A DNA stretch of 64,000 nt from Topomyia yanbarensis (lineage: Eukaryota > Arthropoda > Insecta > Diptera > Culicidae), in the NCBI RefSeq assembly GCF_030247195.1, contig NC_080671.1:189141725-189205724 (forward strand), in the 5' to 3' direction. Position numbers and translations under genes: made by a program. This document shows, one piece after another, positions 22,192-34,202 of this stretch. Under the pieces are notes generated by a model. It was not told the DNA's origin. It made no database searches and was given only the letters and a program-made list of their open reading frames with translations. Positions within the stretch are counted from its first letter, which is position 1; each line of letters begins with the position of its first letter.

Positions 22192-23860
22192 TAGTAGCTA
22201 AGCAATATGTTGAGACGTATTTCGAATCTATACCAATCATTAATACAAAGTCGATGTATTGTATAAAATAACTTAAATATAAATATTATTTTCGCACAAA
22301 ACAATTAGATAAATTTATCACAATATTATCAACAATTTTGGACCCTATGACTGGCTACGTCCTTGACGCGTGCTATTCCTAAATCCAGAAACCGAAGTTC
22401 TGTGACGACACAGTGGGCAGCTTTTTCAGTTCTTTTTAGTTGTAGTGTGTACAAGGTTTAGACTAATTTGTGACCAACAGTTATCAACTGCTGTGCTAGT
22501 GAACGACTTTTTACTTGTTGAATTTGAGTTACGATTTTGAAGCATGGGTTTAAAATCATTAACTTTACAAAGAATGTTTGAGAATTCAGATTTAATGAAA
22601 ACTAATTTTCAGTGCATTGGAAAAATGCTACGGTTTACTTCCTAACACCTCGTTTGGTTTCTTGATACCGAGTGCTTGCATACCAAAAAGGAACGAATTT
22701 TCTCACGGCTCTTTAAATTGTCTAAAACCACGCAAACTTGACATTAAATCATCGGCCACAAGCTATTAGAGAATAGGTGTAACCCCTCTTCAGTTTTGGT
22801 GGCATCGTGCCATGTTTAAGACAATACCATTTTTTTCTCAACATAGCAAACACGAGTAAATCCTCTAAATGAGGGTGGAAAATTAACTTCACGTCAATTT
22901 TCGTACCAGTCTATATGGTACACATCACCGACCGTCTATAGTATTGTCCAAAAACGTACAGGACTTCCGGACCCTCTCGAACAGTTTCTCCTAATAGATT
23001 AATAATAGTATAACATTTCCCAAAAAATAGAGCAACAATGCGAGAGAAGCGTGAAAACAGATAGAAAATGTTAGAACGCTCAAGATTTGCCTCTTTTTGC
23101 CGGCTCTCGCAGACAGACTCCGCCGGGGTTGCCGATAATAAACATCAATGAGCATAAATCATTCTACCCCTCCAGGCTGGATGTTGGGTTGTGCGTTGAA
23201 CGGTGTAAGCATAGCTGTTTGCAACGGCAGTAAGCGCATAACGGTGGCTTTTGACGGGAGAATATGCTTTTTTTATTTATCATTTACAATTTAACAGTTA
23301 TTGAGGGCGAATTAGGGAAGGTTTGGTGATGGGTGATGAGAAAACAGTTTGGTTGGTGTCGCTAATCACAGAAAAGTTTTCTGTTTTCAAACATATCGGT
23401 TTTGTGCGGTTTTCGAAAATCTTAGGTCCAGAATGCTAACACACAGCTGATTACAGTGATTAATGAATCCTTGATTTCATTCGTGGTTGGGGAACATACC
23501 AACGCCTTTGAACATTAGTATAAGTAGATACGGACATCGTAACGATGATGTTGATTGATGATTTCTTCCTTGAAGAACGCTCGCAAAATTGAGGCAGAAA
23601 TGTTCGTGATTATGTAATTTGCTAATCATGTGATGTTTCCAATCGTTCCCATTTGCTGGTCGGTGAAATTGGAGGAAAACGGTGTAGAAAATGTATTGAA
23701 GTATCTACATCAATGTTTGTTAAAAATTCGTAAGAAGTTTGTTATGAGTACTAGTTTTTTTTAACTAGACAGCAAAAATGAAATGAAATTGAAACGACAT
23801 GTAAATCAATAAGTCAGTAAATAAACATTGTTTTAATCGTTGATGTGATTGAAACCGAAT
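22192..23860. other. no gene or clear element recognised; possibly single-copy
   Basis: The stretch has only short ORFs. The part at 22370-23350 is less AT-rich and has no second copy in the window. Confidence 0.35.
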
Positions 23861-23861
23861 T

Positions 23862-24060
23862 CATCGATAAGTTCTCCATCATGCAATCTCATTCAAAATG
23901 TTTCTTTTCTCTTTAGGTTTTGTCAAAATATAAAAAAATTCAAAAAATGGATTTTGCAATTTTAATTTTTATCGTAAATTTTTGTTTTTGTGAAAAATGA
24001 CATACAGATTAATGCGAAACGTCTACGACCTTTTGAAATATTGCTCTTGTATCGAAATAT
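23862..24060 (+). repeat. dispersed repeat, second copy of 1480-1760
   Basis: Same-orientation match to 1480-1760 with an internal deletion of about 90 bp. Both retain GAAACGTCTACG.CCTTTT at the right end. Confidence 0.6.
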
Positions 24061-24329
24061 TGCAATAGGCAGAGAAAATCATGGAGATTCATAAACCGAA
24101 AGCAAGTTTCGTTCGAAACAACGGTGGTCATATTTTGCGGTCGGCCGGTTCGTTGTAATCAATGAGGTGCAAGACTACCAGTTATGGTAGGTACTTATTT
24201 TTGGGCAATTATCAGTTAATTAGACAATTTTATGTACCTGGTACATGTTACAGTTTCCCTATTTAGTTTTCGTTTCTAATTGAGTGTGAAATTAATAGTA
24301 TAAATTGAACTTTCAGTTACGACAGTGGC

Positions 24330-24395
24330 GTAGCCAGGGGAAGAGGGAATTTGGAGTTAACCCCCCCCCCCCCCCCGAAACCAAAATTTATTGTA
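24330..24395 (+). mobile_element. hAT-type MITE terminal fragment with a poly-C run
   Basis: CAGTGGCGTAGCCAGGGG is a common hAT MITE terminus (family knowledge). It is followed by GAGTTAA, about 17 C residues and GAAACCAAAATTTA. No opposite end is present, so this is a truncated copy. A similar scrap lies at 55208-55255. Confidence 0.5.
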
Positions 24396-24419
24396 TTGTA
24401 AATTCTTGATACTCAGTTA

Positions 24420-25345
24420 AGTATTAAACAATAATAATTTTGGAAGTGTATTGTCTGATCATTACATTGAGAACCTATTGTTTTAAGCATCATGGAGACT
24501 TTTGTAAAATTGAATTGGATCCTCTGACTGATCTTTTGCCGACGTCTCATAGTTGTCAAATTATCATTAACTATTTTTGTAGAGATGTTCCTATATATGG
24601 ATTAGGAACAATAATTCGAATGGGGAGCAAAGTTTGATTAGGTTGATTGCCTATAAAGAAAAACTTGCTTACCGAAAAATTGCATACATATAAATATCTG
24701 CTGAAAAGTTATTATTTTTTGAGAATGCGTAAAGTTGAGACAATAAATCATTGTGATTACAGGGTCCGGCACTCGAAGTGTAACCAACTTCAGACCGTTC
24801 GCGTAGCAAGTTAGACTTGACAGAGCGAAGGAGTTATTTAGTTTCACACATTCTGGACTTTGAAGTAAATAAAAATAATATTCCAAACCGAATATGATCT
24901 TTTTATTGGTTACACTTCGAATGTCGCACCCTGTAAAAACAATAATTTGGAAAGTAGAAGAAGTTGATAAAAAAATTACGTTTTCCGTTTATTTCTAGTA
25001 GGTCAGGATCGGTTTTTATCAGCATTTGATTTTTGTCGTATTATCAATTATATAAATAGCATCTTAGCAGGATTGGAAATAGTACAAAATTCAAAATATT
25101 TCTAGTTTGTGGCTATTAATGGTATATTTGGGTGTTGAATTGAATGGCGTAATAAAATTCTGAACATGAGGACTCGTTCTAGAGTTGTGAGCTTTAATAG
25201 TAACGTAAAGTAAAGTAAAAAATGATCGAAAACATTTTTAGACAGCCACGATCACATTATTTCGAAACAAAACATTAGATGTTTAGCACCACCTCTTCTA
25301 ATACAACAATTTTGTCGGTATATCCTCCTAGAAATAATTGCTCTT
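24420..25345 (+). repeat. long dispersed repeat, copy 1 (partner 51570-53165)
   Basis: The copy is collinear with 51570-53165 over its whole length. Shared words include ATTAGG..ATAATTCGAATGGG, TTAGGTTGATTG.CTATAAA, AGCATTTGATTTTTGT, ATCAATTATATAAATAGC, GAGGACTCGTT and CACATTATTTCGAAAC. It carries the 24758-24935 MITE, absent from copy 2, and lacks the 51896-52847 insertion present there. No ORF is preserved in both. The family is unknown. Confidence 0.75.
24758..24935. mobile_element. 178-bp TA-flanked MITE with a demonstrable empty site
   Basis: Ends TACAGGGTCCGGCACTCGAA and the complement TACAGGGTGCGACATTCGAA agree at 17 of 20, and both go on GTGTAACCAA. The same repeat at about 51760-51770 has the junction without the element, so the boundaries are supported by comparison as well as by TIRs. 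Confidence 0.85.
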
Positions 25346-25349
25346 TTGA

Positions 25350-26520
25350 TGTTGGAAAGCTTTTTCGAGGTTCTTATAGCTTCGTAATTGATGATTTCAA
25401 AATTGTGTGATCTTGACCGTCAGAAAAGTTCTCGAATATTTATTGCATTTTCGGAATGGGCTTGATAAGTTGATGCCAGCAGGCTTCATTTTACTCATCT
25501 TTGCAACGAAGAGATAGAGAAATATTTTACCCCCATATAACATGTGTTTTATTTTGGTGCGCATTTTTTGCCCAGTCACTAGGAGAGCAGAGAGAAACCA
25601 CATCCTCTCATTGCTGAATCCTCTTGCTTATGACAGAGCAAACCTTTATTAGATGCTTTGCTTTTAGCTCATCATAGTCTGGTGGAGCAACGGAGATAAA
25701 TTGCTCAGTTGGCAGATGAGAATAAAATAGTTTCCTCTTTACCCTCAGGGGAACCAAATTTAGTTCACTTCACATCAGTGTTCGAATGTTTCACTCGGCT
25801 TTCATGATAAGTATCCATGTTTTACCTTCTGGGAATAGTAAAGATGTTTGAATTGGCAGCTCCCAGTTCAGCATATTTCGGATTTTTTCTTGGCACAATA
25901 AAGGGATGAGTTGGAATATTGTTAAAAGGGATTTATAACATATGTATTGAATCAGAAAAATATTTTTTTCTAGTAATTTTATCACAAGATGGCATCTGTG
26001 CAGCATTTCCCCCCTATGCGAGATTTTTAGGTAGAGGTCCATGGCCTGAAAACTATCTCGCGTAATTTTAAACCTAGAGTCAAAAAATGTTTTTTTTATT
26101 CCTTATGACAGTAGTAAGCGACTTACGAAGGATTTTTTTTTCGATATTTGGCTTTTTCGCGAAATGGCGCACTATTAAGTGAAAAAAACGCCGAAAATAC
26201 CATTAAAATCGAAACAAATTGTTAATTTAACAAAAATTAAGCAATATGAAATTAAAATCCTACGCACGTTGCTGGAGAAATCATTTCGAATATGCTGTGA
26301 AAATTTCAAAACGATCAAAAGCCATTTGTTCGAGTTTCATTTCCGGCCAACTCAAAAAAATGGGTATGAGGTTAACACAAGAGGCATTGCGGAAGAACTG
26401 ATAATTTGAGCATTTATATATCGTATTCGTCTTTCATTTTTTGGGATATAATTTTTAGACTTTTAAATAAAAATTCGACGTTTTAAAAATTCTACGGTGG
26501 TGTAACCACTAAAATGCCAA
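25350..26520. other. no gene or clear element recognised
   Basis: Minus-strand frames of 68 and 83 aa and a 76-aa plus frame are present without a recognisable domain. The part at 25400-26050 has no other copy in the window. Confidence 0.35.
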
Positions 26521-26530
26521 TTAGACTGAT

Positions 26531-26640
26531 TTAAGGGGTTACATATAAGTGGCGAAAAAGTGAGCTAAGTTCGTGATTTTTTAAAAGTTTTTTATGCAAA
26601 TTTTATTTGAATAGGCGAAAGAAAGTTCGTTGGTAGCACT
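26531..26640 (+). repeat. terminal fragment of the TTAAGGGGTTA element
   Basis: GGCGAAAAAGTGAGCTAAGT and TCGTGATTTTTTAAAAGTTT match, inverted, the right end of the element at 56600-57301. Confidence 0.6.
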
Positions 26641-26675
26641 ACCGAAGATAGAAAACACAAGTTGAATTAAAAAAC

Positions 26676-26735
26676 CTGTTTTAATCCACCTAGCGGTGCA
26701 ATTGTGCCTTTCTCATTTCTCTAAACTATGGCACG
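26676..26735 (-). repeat. terminal fragment of the CCTTTCTCAT element
   Basis: AAAACAGG.. read on the minus strand, then GGTGGATTAAAACAGG and ATGAGAAAGGCACAATTGCA, equal the right terminus of the element at 37110-39263. A third copy of this end is at 61234-61280. Confidence 0.65.
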
Positions 26736-27139
26736 GAGGCTTTTTATGTTCAACATAATTGTGGAAATCAATTTTTTAAATCAATTGCTGATCTCCGTTA
26801 AATATTACTGTGCAAATCGTCAAATGAAATTACCGAACAAGTTTGAGTTTGCTTAGTGTGTACATATAAATGGCTGGTTTGAATATGCAAAGCCTAAATA
26901 AAGCACTCATTTGATATAAAATATCGCCGTTCTGTTGTTTTTGAAACCATCTTATTTTATTGGCATTTTTTTCAAACATGCTCTTTCTGTAACTGAGCAT
27001 CTGATGATGAACACTCCCTCTTGAATTGGGCGAGAATTAACACTTTACCATCCCCCCTGCGTGGTAGAGCGATATGTGTGAACTCGAGAGCGTGTTCTCT
27101 TGCTTTCGGTGGGAGCTAGTAAACAGCCCTACTGCGTTT

Positions 27140-29820
27140 AACTGCTTGCAAGAGAGAAAATGAGCTAAAATCGAGAGCAGTAAGGAAGCCTGGATGCCAG
27201 TGATCGATTTTTGACACTATTTTAAAAACCAAGATGGCCGGTTTAGCGTTTTTGACAATTTACCTGGAAAAAATGTCATTCAGGAAATTAAAAAATACAT
27301 GTCAATTTTTTTGGTAAAAAACGCAAGGAAAAACTTTCAAAGAAATTAACGTTTGGATTATAAATCTGACGGGAAATGACCCACATGCTTAACGCATGTT
27401 TCTATCTAGTAGAGAAATTCTTCTATGTATATCAAAATGCTTCATAGAAAATCTCCAATCTGTTTATTATTGTTCGAGAATTTTTTTTTCTGATTTTTAT
27501 CATGAAGTATAACACTATATAAAACCATGAAGTTTCTATATTTCACATCTGAATTTAGTCTCGAATTATTTCATCGAACTTATCGCACAATTTTGAGCTG
27601 ACACCTTGTGCAGGCAGCGTTTACATCCTAGAATGAACATATTTTCCTGCATGTCTTATCTTTCAATTGTCCTCCTATTAAAGGATCATTTTCCATAAAA
27701 ACGAATCCTTTCACCGGACCACAACAGACCGAAAAGGCTGAGTAATGTTCACGGCAGGGGAACAAAGTGTGCTACATCAAATATTAAGGATTGAGAAAAG
27801 ATTCCACAGCTGGACGCACGCGATTCCTTGTGCTGCTAACGAAAACAGCCACGTAAAGCAGAACAATAAACGTCTGGTGAGTTCGGTTATTAAGACACGA
27901 GACCTACATCATTGAGGCGATAAATTTACCGAAGATAGGTTTTACCGATTATTAACATCTCTTCGTGATTTCTTTTGTTAATTGTAGATTCTTTTTGTAA
28001 AATTCTTCGCTCTATCAAGTGATTCCTGGAACGCACAATGAGTCCACTTGTCTATAAAAGTATTAAATAACAAGACTCTTTGATGAGCACCTGTTAATCC
28101 TTTTTAGATTAATAAGTGGAAAACTAAAAATCTTTAGCATTTTTCAAGGAGGCGAAAGTCACCAACTTGCTTGAAAATAAAATGTCTTTGAGGCATAATA
28201 AAATGTAATTGAAGCATAATAGGCTAGGGTTTCCGGAAGATTCAGTGATCTTCATAACTCAACCCCTGTAATCATCACATTTACATTGAAGCAATGATGA
28301 CAGTAATAAATGCGGAAAATCGCACTTCTCTTTCTGTCCCAACAAAACAATATCTACCCCAAAAAGTTTTTCCGCAAAAACTGCCTGCGTTGCGTACGAA
28401 TAAATTAAAATTTGAAGTGGCATCCTGCGGGAACGGCAACGCGACGGCAAAAAAAATCCAAAACAGTAGGATTTCAATATGTTTCATGGAGAACAATTGC
28501 ATAAGTGCCCACTTGAGAATTGTACTGTTGCTGGTTTTTTTTTCTTCTCTGTCAATCCAATGTATCAAGATTGAATTTATGATTATGAGAGGCTTTGCGC
28601 TGAGTGCTATCCTGCAATAAATTCAACGAATTTTCTCACGATAAACATTTTGATGTTTTGCTTACTTCCGTGTTTCTGGAATTAGAAGAAGAATGTATAC
28701 TAATCGTGAACTAGAAATATCGATGTTCTACACATGAATTTCTTAAAACATGTTTTTAATTCAGAAGCAATGAGGAGTTCTGTGCTATCAGCACAAAGCA
28801 GTTCCAAGCGCATAATATTATGCAACCAATGATGTAATACTGGAAGTCCAGGTACCGAAATTATATTATAAGACGAGCAGCTAAAGACAATTTCCCAAAC
28901 ACGTGATCATCACATTATGCTCCAGTTCGGCTTTTCATGTACATATTTCTACTAGTGTTGTGTTAATCGGCACTGTCTAATGGGCAAATGTTTTCATAAC
29001 TTCCCTAATAGTTCTATTCATTCAGCATTGTCGATAACAAAAGGCAGATGAGAGGATAACAGCATCACACAAACTCGACCTCATTTCCCGTTTCCACCGT
29101 GTCATATCCAAAACCATCCTCATATCAGGCACGCTCCTACCAGCCGTTGGATGAGGCTGCTGTCTGCTGATGACGATGACGAGATGCCACAGTGTGGAAT
29201 GATGAAAAGTTGATATCTTTCCCTTTTCACTACAACTTTGTTCGCATATGAACACGAGAGCGGTTGAATTTTAAGGACTCTCCGGCGTTTTTCCTTTCCT
29301 CTGGCATATTTCATTTATTATCGAGAAGGTATATCTTTTTACAGAACCACTCAAAACAATGCGGTGCGCTTGGCCCAGCGGTGTGTGTCCCCGGCAGGGG
29401 GTCTTCATATGAACGCAGAGTATCAAATGGTCTGCATCTTGTCTACAGTCTGCTAGAACTGGACGTGTGCGCTCTGTTATTCAAAAGCTGGATGTCGGAG
29501 TGCAAAATTTTGATCCAATTTTGCTCGTTTTGGTTGCTGTGTTTTGAACTGCAAAACCGTTCCGATTACGATGTCATGGTGTGCTTTGGATCACAAGAGC
29601 ACTTTCAATTGTTCGACACGTCGGCACTCGATAGGAGAGAAGTCTAGAGGGGGAAGAAAATAGTCGAGCATGTTTGAGGTCGTAGAATAGAGCACAAACT
29701 AGAAAATGGCTACTTTCTGGATATCAAAGATCTTATACGTATACCAAGTAAAATCCATGATTTTAATATAAAAGAAAAAAACTACATTAAGGAGTTATAT
29801 CCACTTGTGTCTCAAAAATA
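27140..29820. other. no recognised gene; least repetitive stretch of the window
   Basis: I find no second copy of this sequence in the window. ORFs up to 127 aa overlap on both strands and none shows a recognised domain. One minus-strand frame (28281-28487) begins with a signal-peptide-like segment and is discussed as a finding. The local base composition is somewhat richer in GC at 27700-28000 and 29020-29640. Confidence 0.35.
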
Positions 29821-29828
29821 GAGTATAT

Positions 29829-30287
29829 TTGAGCGACCGAAAATAAAAGTCGCAAGGACAGAACATGCTTCGAAAAACTTGTTTCAAATATATTAGAATA
29901 TAAAAACCGGATATATACTTCAAGCATAAAAATCGGACTGGGACATTCCTTTGTAAGAGTCGGCTAAAAAACCTTCAGTAAAAAAACCGGAAAGAAATAC
30001 GATTCTTACAAAGTAGTTTTTGTTAGCCGACTTTTAATCTTGAACATCAAGATATACGGATGCTCCTACAAGCGATTTAGTTATTTTTAAACGATTTTTA
30101 TAATGGAGGTTCAATGAACCTGGTTCATCCTTGCCGAGTTTCACGTGTGAGAACTTTTAGGCGATTCTTATGCTGAAGGATTTCGGTCCGATTTTTATGC
30201 TTGAAGTTTACTTCCGATTTTTATATTCTAATATGCTTGAAACGGGTTTAGCGAAGCAGGTTCTATCCTTTCATTTTCGGTCGCTCA
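29829..30287. mobile_element. 460-bp long-TIR element
   Basis: The left arm (29831-29945) and right arm (30180-30287) are inverted copies over roughly 105 bp, with GAGCGACCGAAAAT at the outer ends and TTAGAATATAAAAA.CGGA and CTTCAAGCATAAAAATCGGA further in. ATTT on both outer edges may be a 4-bp duplication. There is no coding capacity. Confidence 0.8.
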
Positions 30288-30346
30288 TTTGAGATTCTTT
30301 ATATTTTTAGTGATACTATTTTTCATATATTTTAGAATATGTAGTT

Positions 30347-30478
30347 GGGACGGGCATAGCGTAGTTGGTAAATAGATTGTCTTGTACGCAGCTCACCTGG
30401 GTTCGATTCCCAACCCCGCACGTAGGATTAGAGATTTTTCCAAAAATAGATTTCTCTAGCTCGAAAAGGCGAATGACC
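30347..30478 (+). mobile_element. tRNA-derived SINE (Feilai type), 3'-truncated
   Basis: The head GGGACGGGCATAGCGTAGTT carries a pol III A box (TAGCGTAGTTGG) and a perfect B box GGTTCGATTCC at 30400-30410, then the tRNA-unrelated body (TCGAAAAGGCGAATGACC). This is the layout of the mosquito Feilai SINE (family knowledge). The body stops at GAATGACC exactly where the hAT-like element begins, and the missing SINE tail is not found beyond the far end of that element. Confidence 0.85.
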
Positions 30479-32937
30479 CAGAGGTGGGTAAGAAAACCAA
30501 CCGGTACGTACATACACTGGTATTGTTCCCAAAATCTCAACACGTGTAAACGAGTGATGCACATCGTAATCGGTTTGGATTTCGTTCACACGGTAAACCA
30601 AAGAAGAACCTCCACCGAGTCTCAGTTTATAAAACCAAACCGAGCCACTCAGCACCGTTTACATGTGCGTACGAATTTCAACTTGTGTTGATGTATTCTC
30701 AACAGCGGTTTCGGTTTGGCTTTAGAAAACCGAGCCTGGTTTTTTCTGTACACGGTGCTTCGGTTGAAAGAAGAAGCAGTGAATTTATCTGCAGTGCTGC
30801 CGAATAGACAATTGAATTGAGTTCAATTAATTGTTGAGAGTCAATGGGGTAATATCAAAATGGTTGGTTCGGAGCAGTTGTTAAAAGTTCAACAATTGAT
30901 GTTTGTTTCAATGCTGAACCATGAAATGTAGATATGTTTGATTTGGCAAAGTTGTCTAGAGCATACAAATTGATGTTAATGTCAAAATATTTAAATTGAA
31001 ATTAAAGAAAACAATGAAATCAGCGATGTCAATAAAATAACAAAAACAATAAAATCAATTAAATTAATGAAATTAATAAAATTAATTAAATCAATTAAAC
31101 ATGACTTGAATCACATGAAACTTCACATTAACACTCAATGTATTCAAAGTGACCTGTATTTATATCGCCAATAGTCGTATCAATGATATCCAATCCACAT
31201 CTGGTTGCGCTGGTTAGGCGATTCTCGAATAATCTCGAGCACACACTCGCATTTTGTATACATATATCCTTATTATTACTGCTACGGCGCATCGTATTGA
31301 TACATCTATCCTTGCACAGAGGCAATTGCGTGTATGTGTGTGTTATTCACATATGGTAAGCAACTCAGACGCAAGTGGGGGGAGGAAACTCACGATTAGG
31401 TTCTTATTTACTGAGTGCTGGTAATACGTATTTCTTGAGCGTTTTTTTCAAAACGTCATATCTGCAATGAGTTACTCTCTTTGTTTACTTTCTCTTCTGT
31501 TAATAATTCGATCACTTTAACATTTATTCCTCAGCTCTTTGCATAATATGCTAGCTAAAACCACCGTCTTTCGATCTGTACTGTAAAATAAGTGAAAAGT
31601 GTTATAGTGACGCCGTAAAAATCGAAAGAGAAAGTATAAACAGAGAGTAACTCATTGCAGATATGACGTTTTGAAAAAACGCTCAAGATTTCTGTTGTTT
31701 TTGCTGTTACTGTACATCGTTTTGAAACATCTAGAAGGTTTGATCGCGAACATTCGAGTTTAGAGAAAACTACCACTAAATTATTCAACTACAAAAAAAC
31801 TTAATTAATTGAGAACAGCAACCAACTAACGAATAGCAAAAACACTTCCATTTTATAGACCGCCATTAAAAACTAAGTTTCTTTAAGGAATAAATATTTC
31901 CGGCGATACCAGTCGATGTGTGTATGTAAATCTACTGCAGAACAATTAAATTTTTAAAAAATGTTGCGCAATAATTAGAATACAAAAAATTTGTTCACAT
32001 TGTGTCCAATCACGAAGTTGCCTATCTCATTACAACAAAACATGTAAAACGACCTTTAATCATTAATGTGGATATTGGTTCACAATGTAACGAGTGCATG
32101 CTTTTAAATGCTAAATCGTCGTGAAAATAACACCATATTGGGATGCAAAATGACGATGAATAACAATTTTTAATCTCTACACAACTTTTCGATATCAAAA
32201 ATACCCTTGTTTCATGATATTTACCATTAAAACGTTATTGAATACCAGTAATATTGAATATAGCTCGCCATTTCAGATTTTAAATGACGACAGGCATCAA
32301 TTTTCGATCTTTTGACATATTTCTTATATTTTAAATGTCCATGTCGCGTGATTCTAGATGACAAAATATCTTGAATATACTGTCATCTTAAATTTTGAAC
32401 TGCTATCATAGGTATAGAAATAGCGGAGGCTATTCAATTTCCTTTTACTTTCGATTTTTGGGCAGTTTCCCATACCAAACATACCCATATTGCAAACTTC
32501 CTGATGATAAATCATTATGAAAATGTCGCAATATTGATTTAAGGAACGCCATTCATGACCACGAACATAATTTATTTGAACAGAAATATGTCTGAAGACT
32601 TTTTTTCAATTACCGAAAAAATACCTTATATTATAAAGAAATTTGTTTAGAATTCTTAATAAAAATACTAGCAGCACTAGCACAGCCGATAAACTTTAAC
32701 CCGAATACACAACCGAAGTTTGGTTTCGTTATTCTCGTGTTTCCTTCCCATACTCGTGCATCGGTAAACGAAAATCAAAACCAAACCGCTGTGCTGTGTA
32801 AACGAAACTCGGTTTGGTTTTCGTGTCTCATATAAACACAACCAGCGATAAGACCGCACACAATGTGAACGAAACATAAACACTTGTGAAAATTTGGTTT
32901 ACCGTACCGGTACTCAACCGGTATTTTCCCACCTCTG
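30479..32937. mobile_element. 2.5-kb hAT-like foldback with CGGTTTGGTTT-rich ends
   Basis: Ends are CAGAGGTGGG and its complement CCCACCTCTG, a widespread hAT terminus (family knowledge). Arms of about 250 bp are imperfect inverted copies rich in AACCAAACCGA / CGGTTTGG words. No 8-bp duplication is seen (GAATGACC against CCTCAACC), so one flank has probably been rearranged. No transposase frame is present. A smaller inverted repeat lies inside (31432-31690), and an AT-rich low-complexity tract lies at 31015-31100. Confidence 0.7.
31432..31690. repeat. near-perfect short inverted repeat nested in the hAT-like element
   Basis: TCTTGAGCGTTTTTT.CAAAA, then CGTCATATCTGCAATGAGTT and ACTCTCT, occur at 31433-31495 and inverted at 31624-31688, with only a few differences over about 62 bp. 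The spacer is about 130 bp. It is likely a MITE or a hairpin-forming insertion. Confidence 0.75.
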
Positions 32938-33700
32938 CCTCAACCACGGTGTTCCTAAAACCGTTATTAACAAAAAAAATGACCATAAATTTGTCATACG
33001 GCATTCGAAAGATACAGTATCCAAGCATCTTCTCAGTGAATTTCAAAATTATCCATCGAGGGATTCGAGAGAAATTGCAATTTGAAGTTTTATGACATGT
33101 TTCATAAGGCTGCCAGCAAACACCCACGGGTTTGGTCCTATCTCTACAAACAAATATTTTTTGTCTACTTATTTAGTACATGGCATTCGAAATCCTAACT
33201 AGAATCAGTCAACAAACCATTGAGATATGGCCTTTTGAAATAAACATTCCAACTTTTATTAATTTTTTTAGTTTTCACATTATATTTAACGTTTGGTAGA
33301 CAACCCTATTTTCATATTTTTTCAGTGCACCATATAAATAACACCTTTTGTACATTATATTTATGTAATTAAATGGTAAGGTTTTCCTTTAAAAACCGCG
33401 ACACGTATAAACGATCTAAATAGTCAATGGACAAACATGGATTCACGCTTGAAGTCTGGTAGAAAACCCATCTATGACCGCATACCACATCCAAACCGTT
33501 ATAAATTTCGATTCCGTCAATGAAATATTTTCAAACTTGCAGGAGATATACTTGATTACTATATCTTTCGAATGCCATGTACTAAATAAGTAGACAAAAA
33601 AAAATTTGTTTGTAGAGATAGGACCAAACCCGTGGGTGTTTGCTGGTAGCCTTATGAAACGTGTCATAAAACTTCAAATTGCAAATGCATCGCTGCATTT
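32938..33700. repeat. inverted-repeat block with about 96% identical arms
   Basis: 33075-33192 and 33566-33684 are inverted copies of about 118 bp with roughly four mismatches (shared GCAAACACCCACGGGTTTGG, ATTTAGTACATGGCATTCGA). The sequence before the left arm (33000-33060) resembles the continuation of the right arm (GGCATTCGAAAGATA.AGTA), so the arms are pieces of a tandem monomer. Short ORFs in it are shadows. Confidence 0.8.
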
Positions 33701-34200
33701 GCGTTTCGACTTCGTCTCATCCGAATCCGACATTAAATTAGTTAACGGACTAAGCAAGCGCCGCATTGATGTTAGCTCTAGAAAAAGGAGACACAATTTG
33801 GGTTCCTGACAAGGGGTGAGTCGATTAGCACAAATCGATTTGTGCTTGCAAACAAACAGCGTGATAGCCTGAGCCGCAATGTGCCACAATGTACCGTGGC
33901 GTTCAGTAAAACAAAAACACGGGTTGCTGTGATCATTTAGTTTCACTTTGTTGACTGTTTTATAGTTTACAGAAGTGTGCCTGAATGTGCCATTCATATG
34001 ATAATGAGTGAAATGATTGTGTATTACTGTGGATCGTATTCTTATATCGTGTTTTTGTTGCTAATATAGTGTGTATAGCACATTGTTCTGAGAAACTCAC
34101 CCCATGGTTCCTGAGCAGTCAAGTCATGATGCCCCGCAAGAAAAGAAGCTCATTTTAAGCTTATGAGAACAAATCAAATTATTCATTTAATGAATAATTT
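33700..34200. other. no gene recognised
   Basis: This is spacer between the inverted-repeat block and the 3' end of the RTE-like element. It contains a TTTAATGAATAATTTAA-type AT-rich palindrome at about 34175-34205 and ORF shadows only. Confidence 0.4.
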
Positions 34201-34202
34201 AA

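Noticed and set aside
24361..24377. Poly-C run as a biological signal
   Set aside because: It lies in a hAT-end fragment that normally carries a G- or C-rich stretch, and its exact length may be a sequencing or slippage effect.
29264..29647. 127-aa ORF as a gene
   Set aside because: No domain, no conserved features and overlapping open frames; it begins in sequence that is also open on the other strand.
30347..30420. Functional tRNA gene
   Set aside because: Boxes A and B are present but the tRNA arms do not pair properly and a SINE body follows; the 53238 copy shares the same body.
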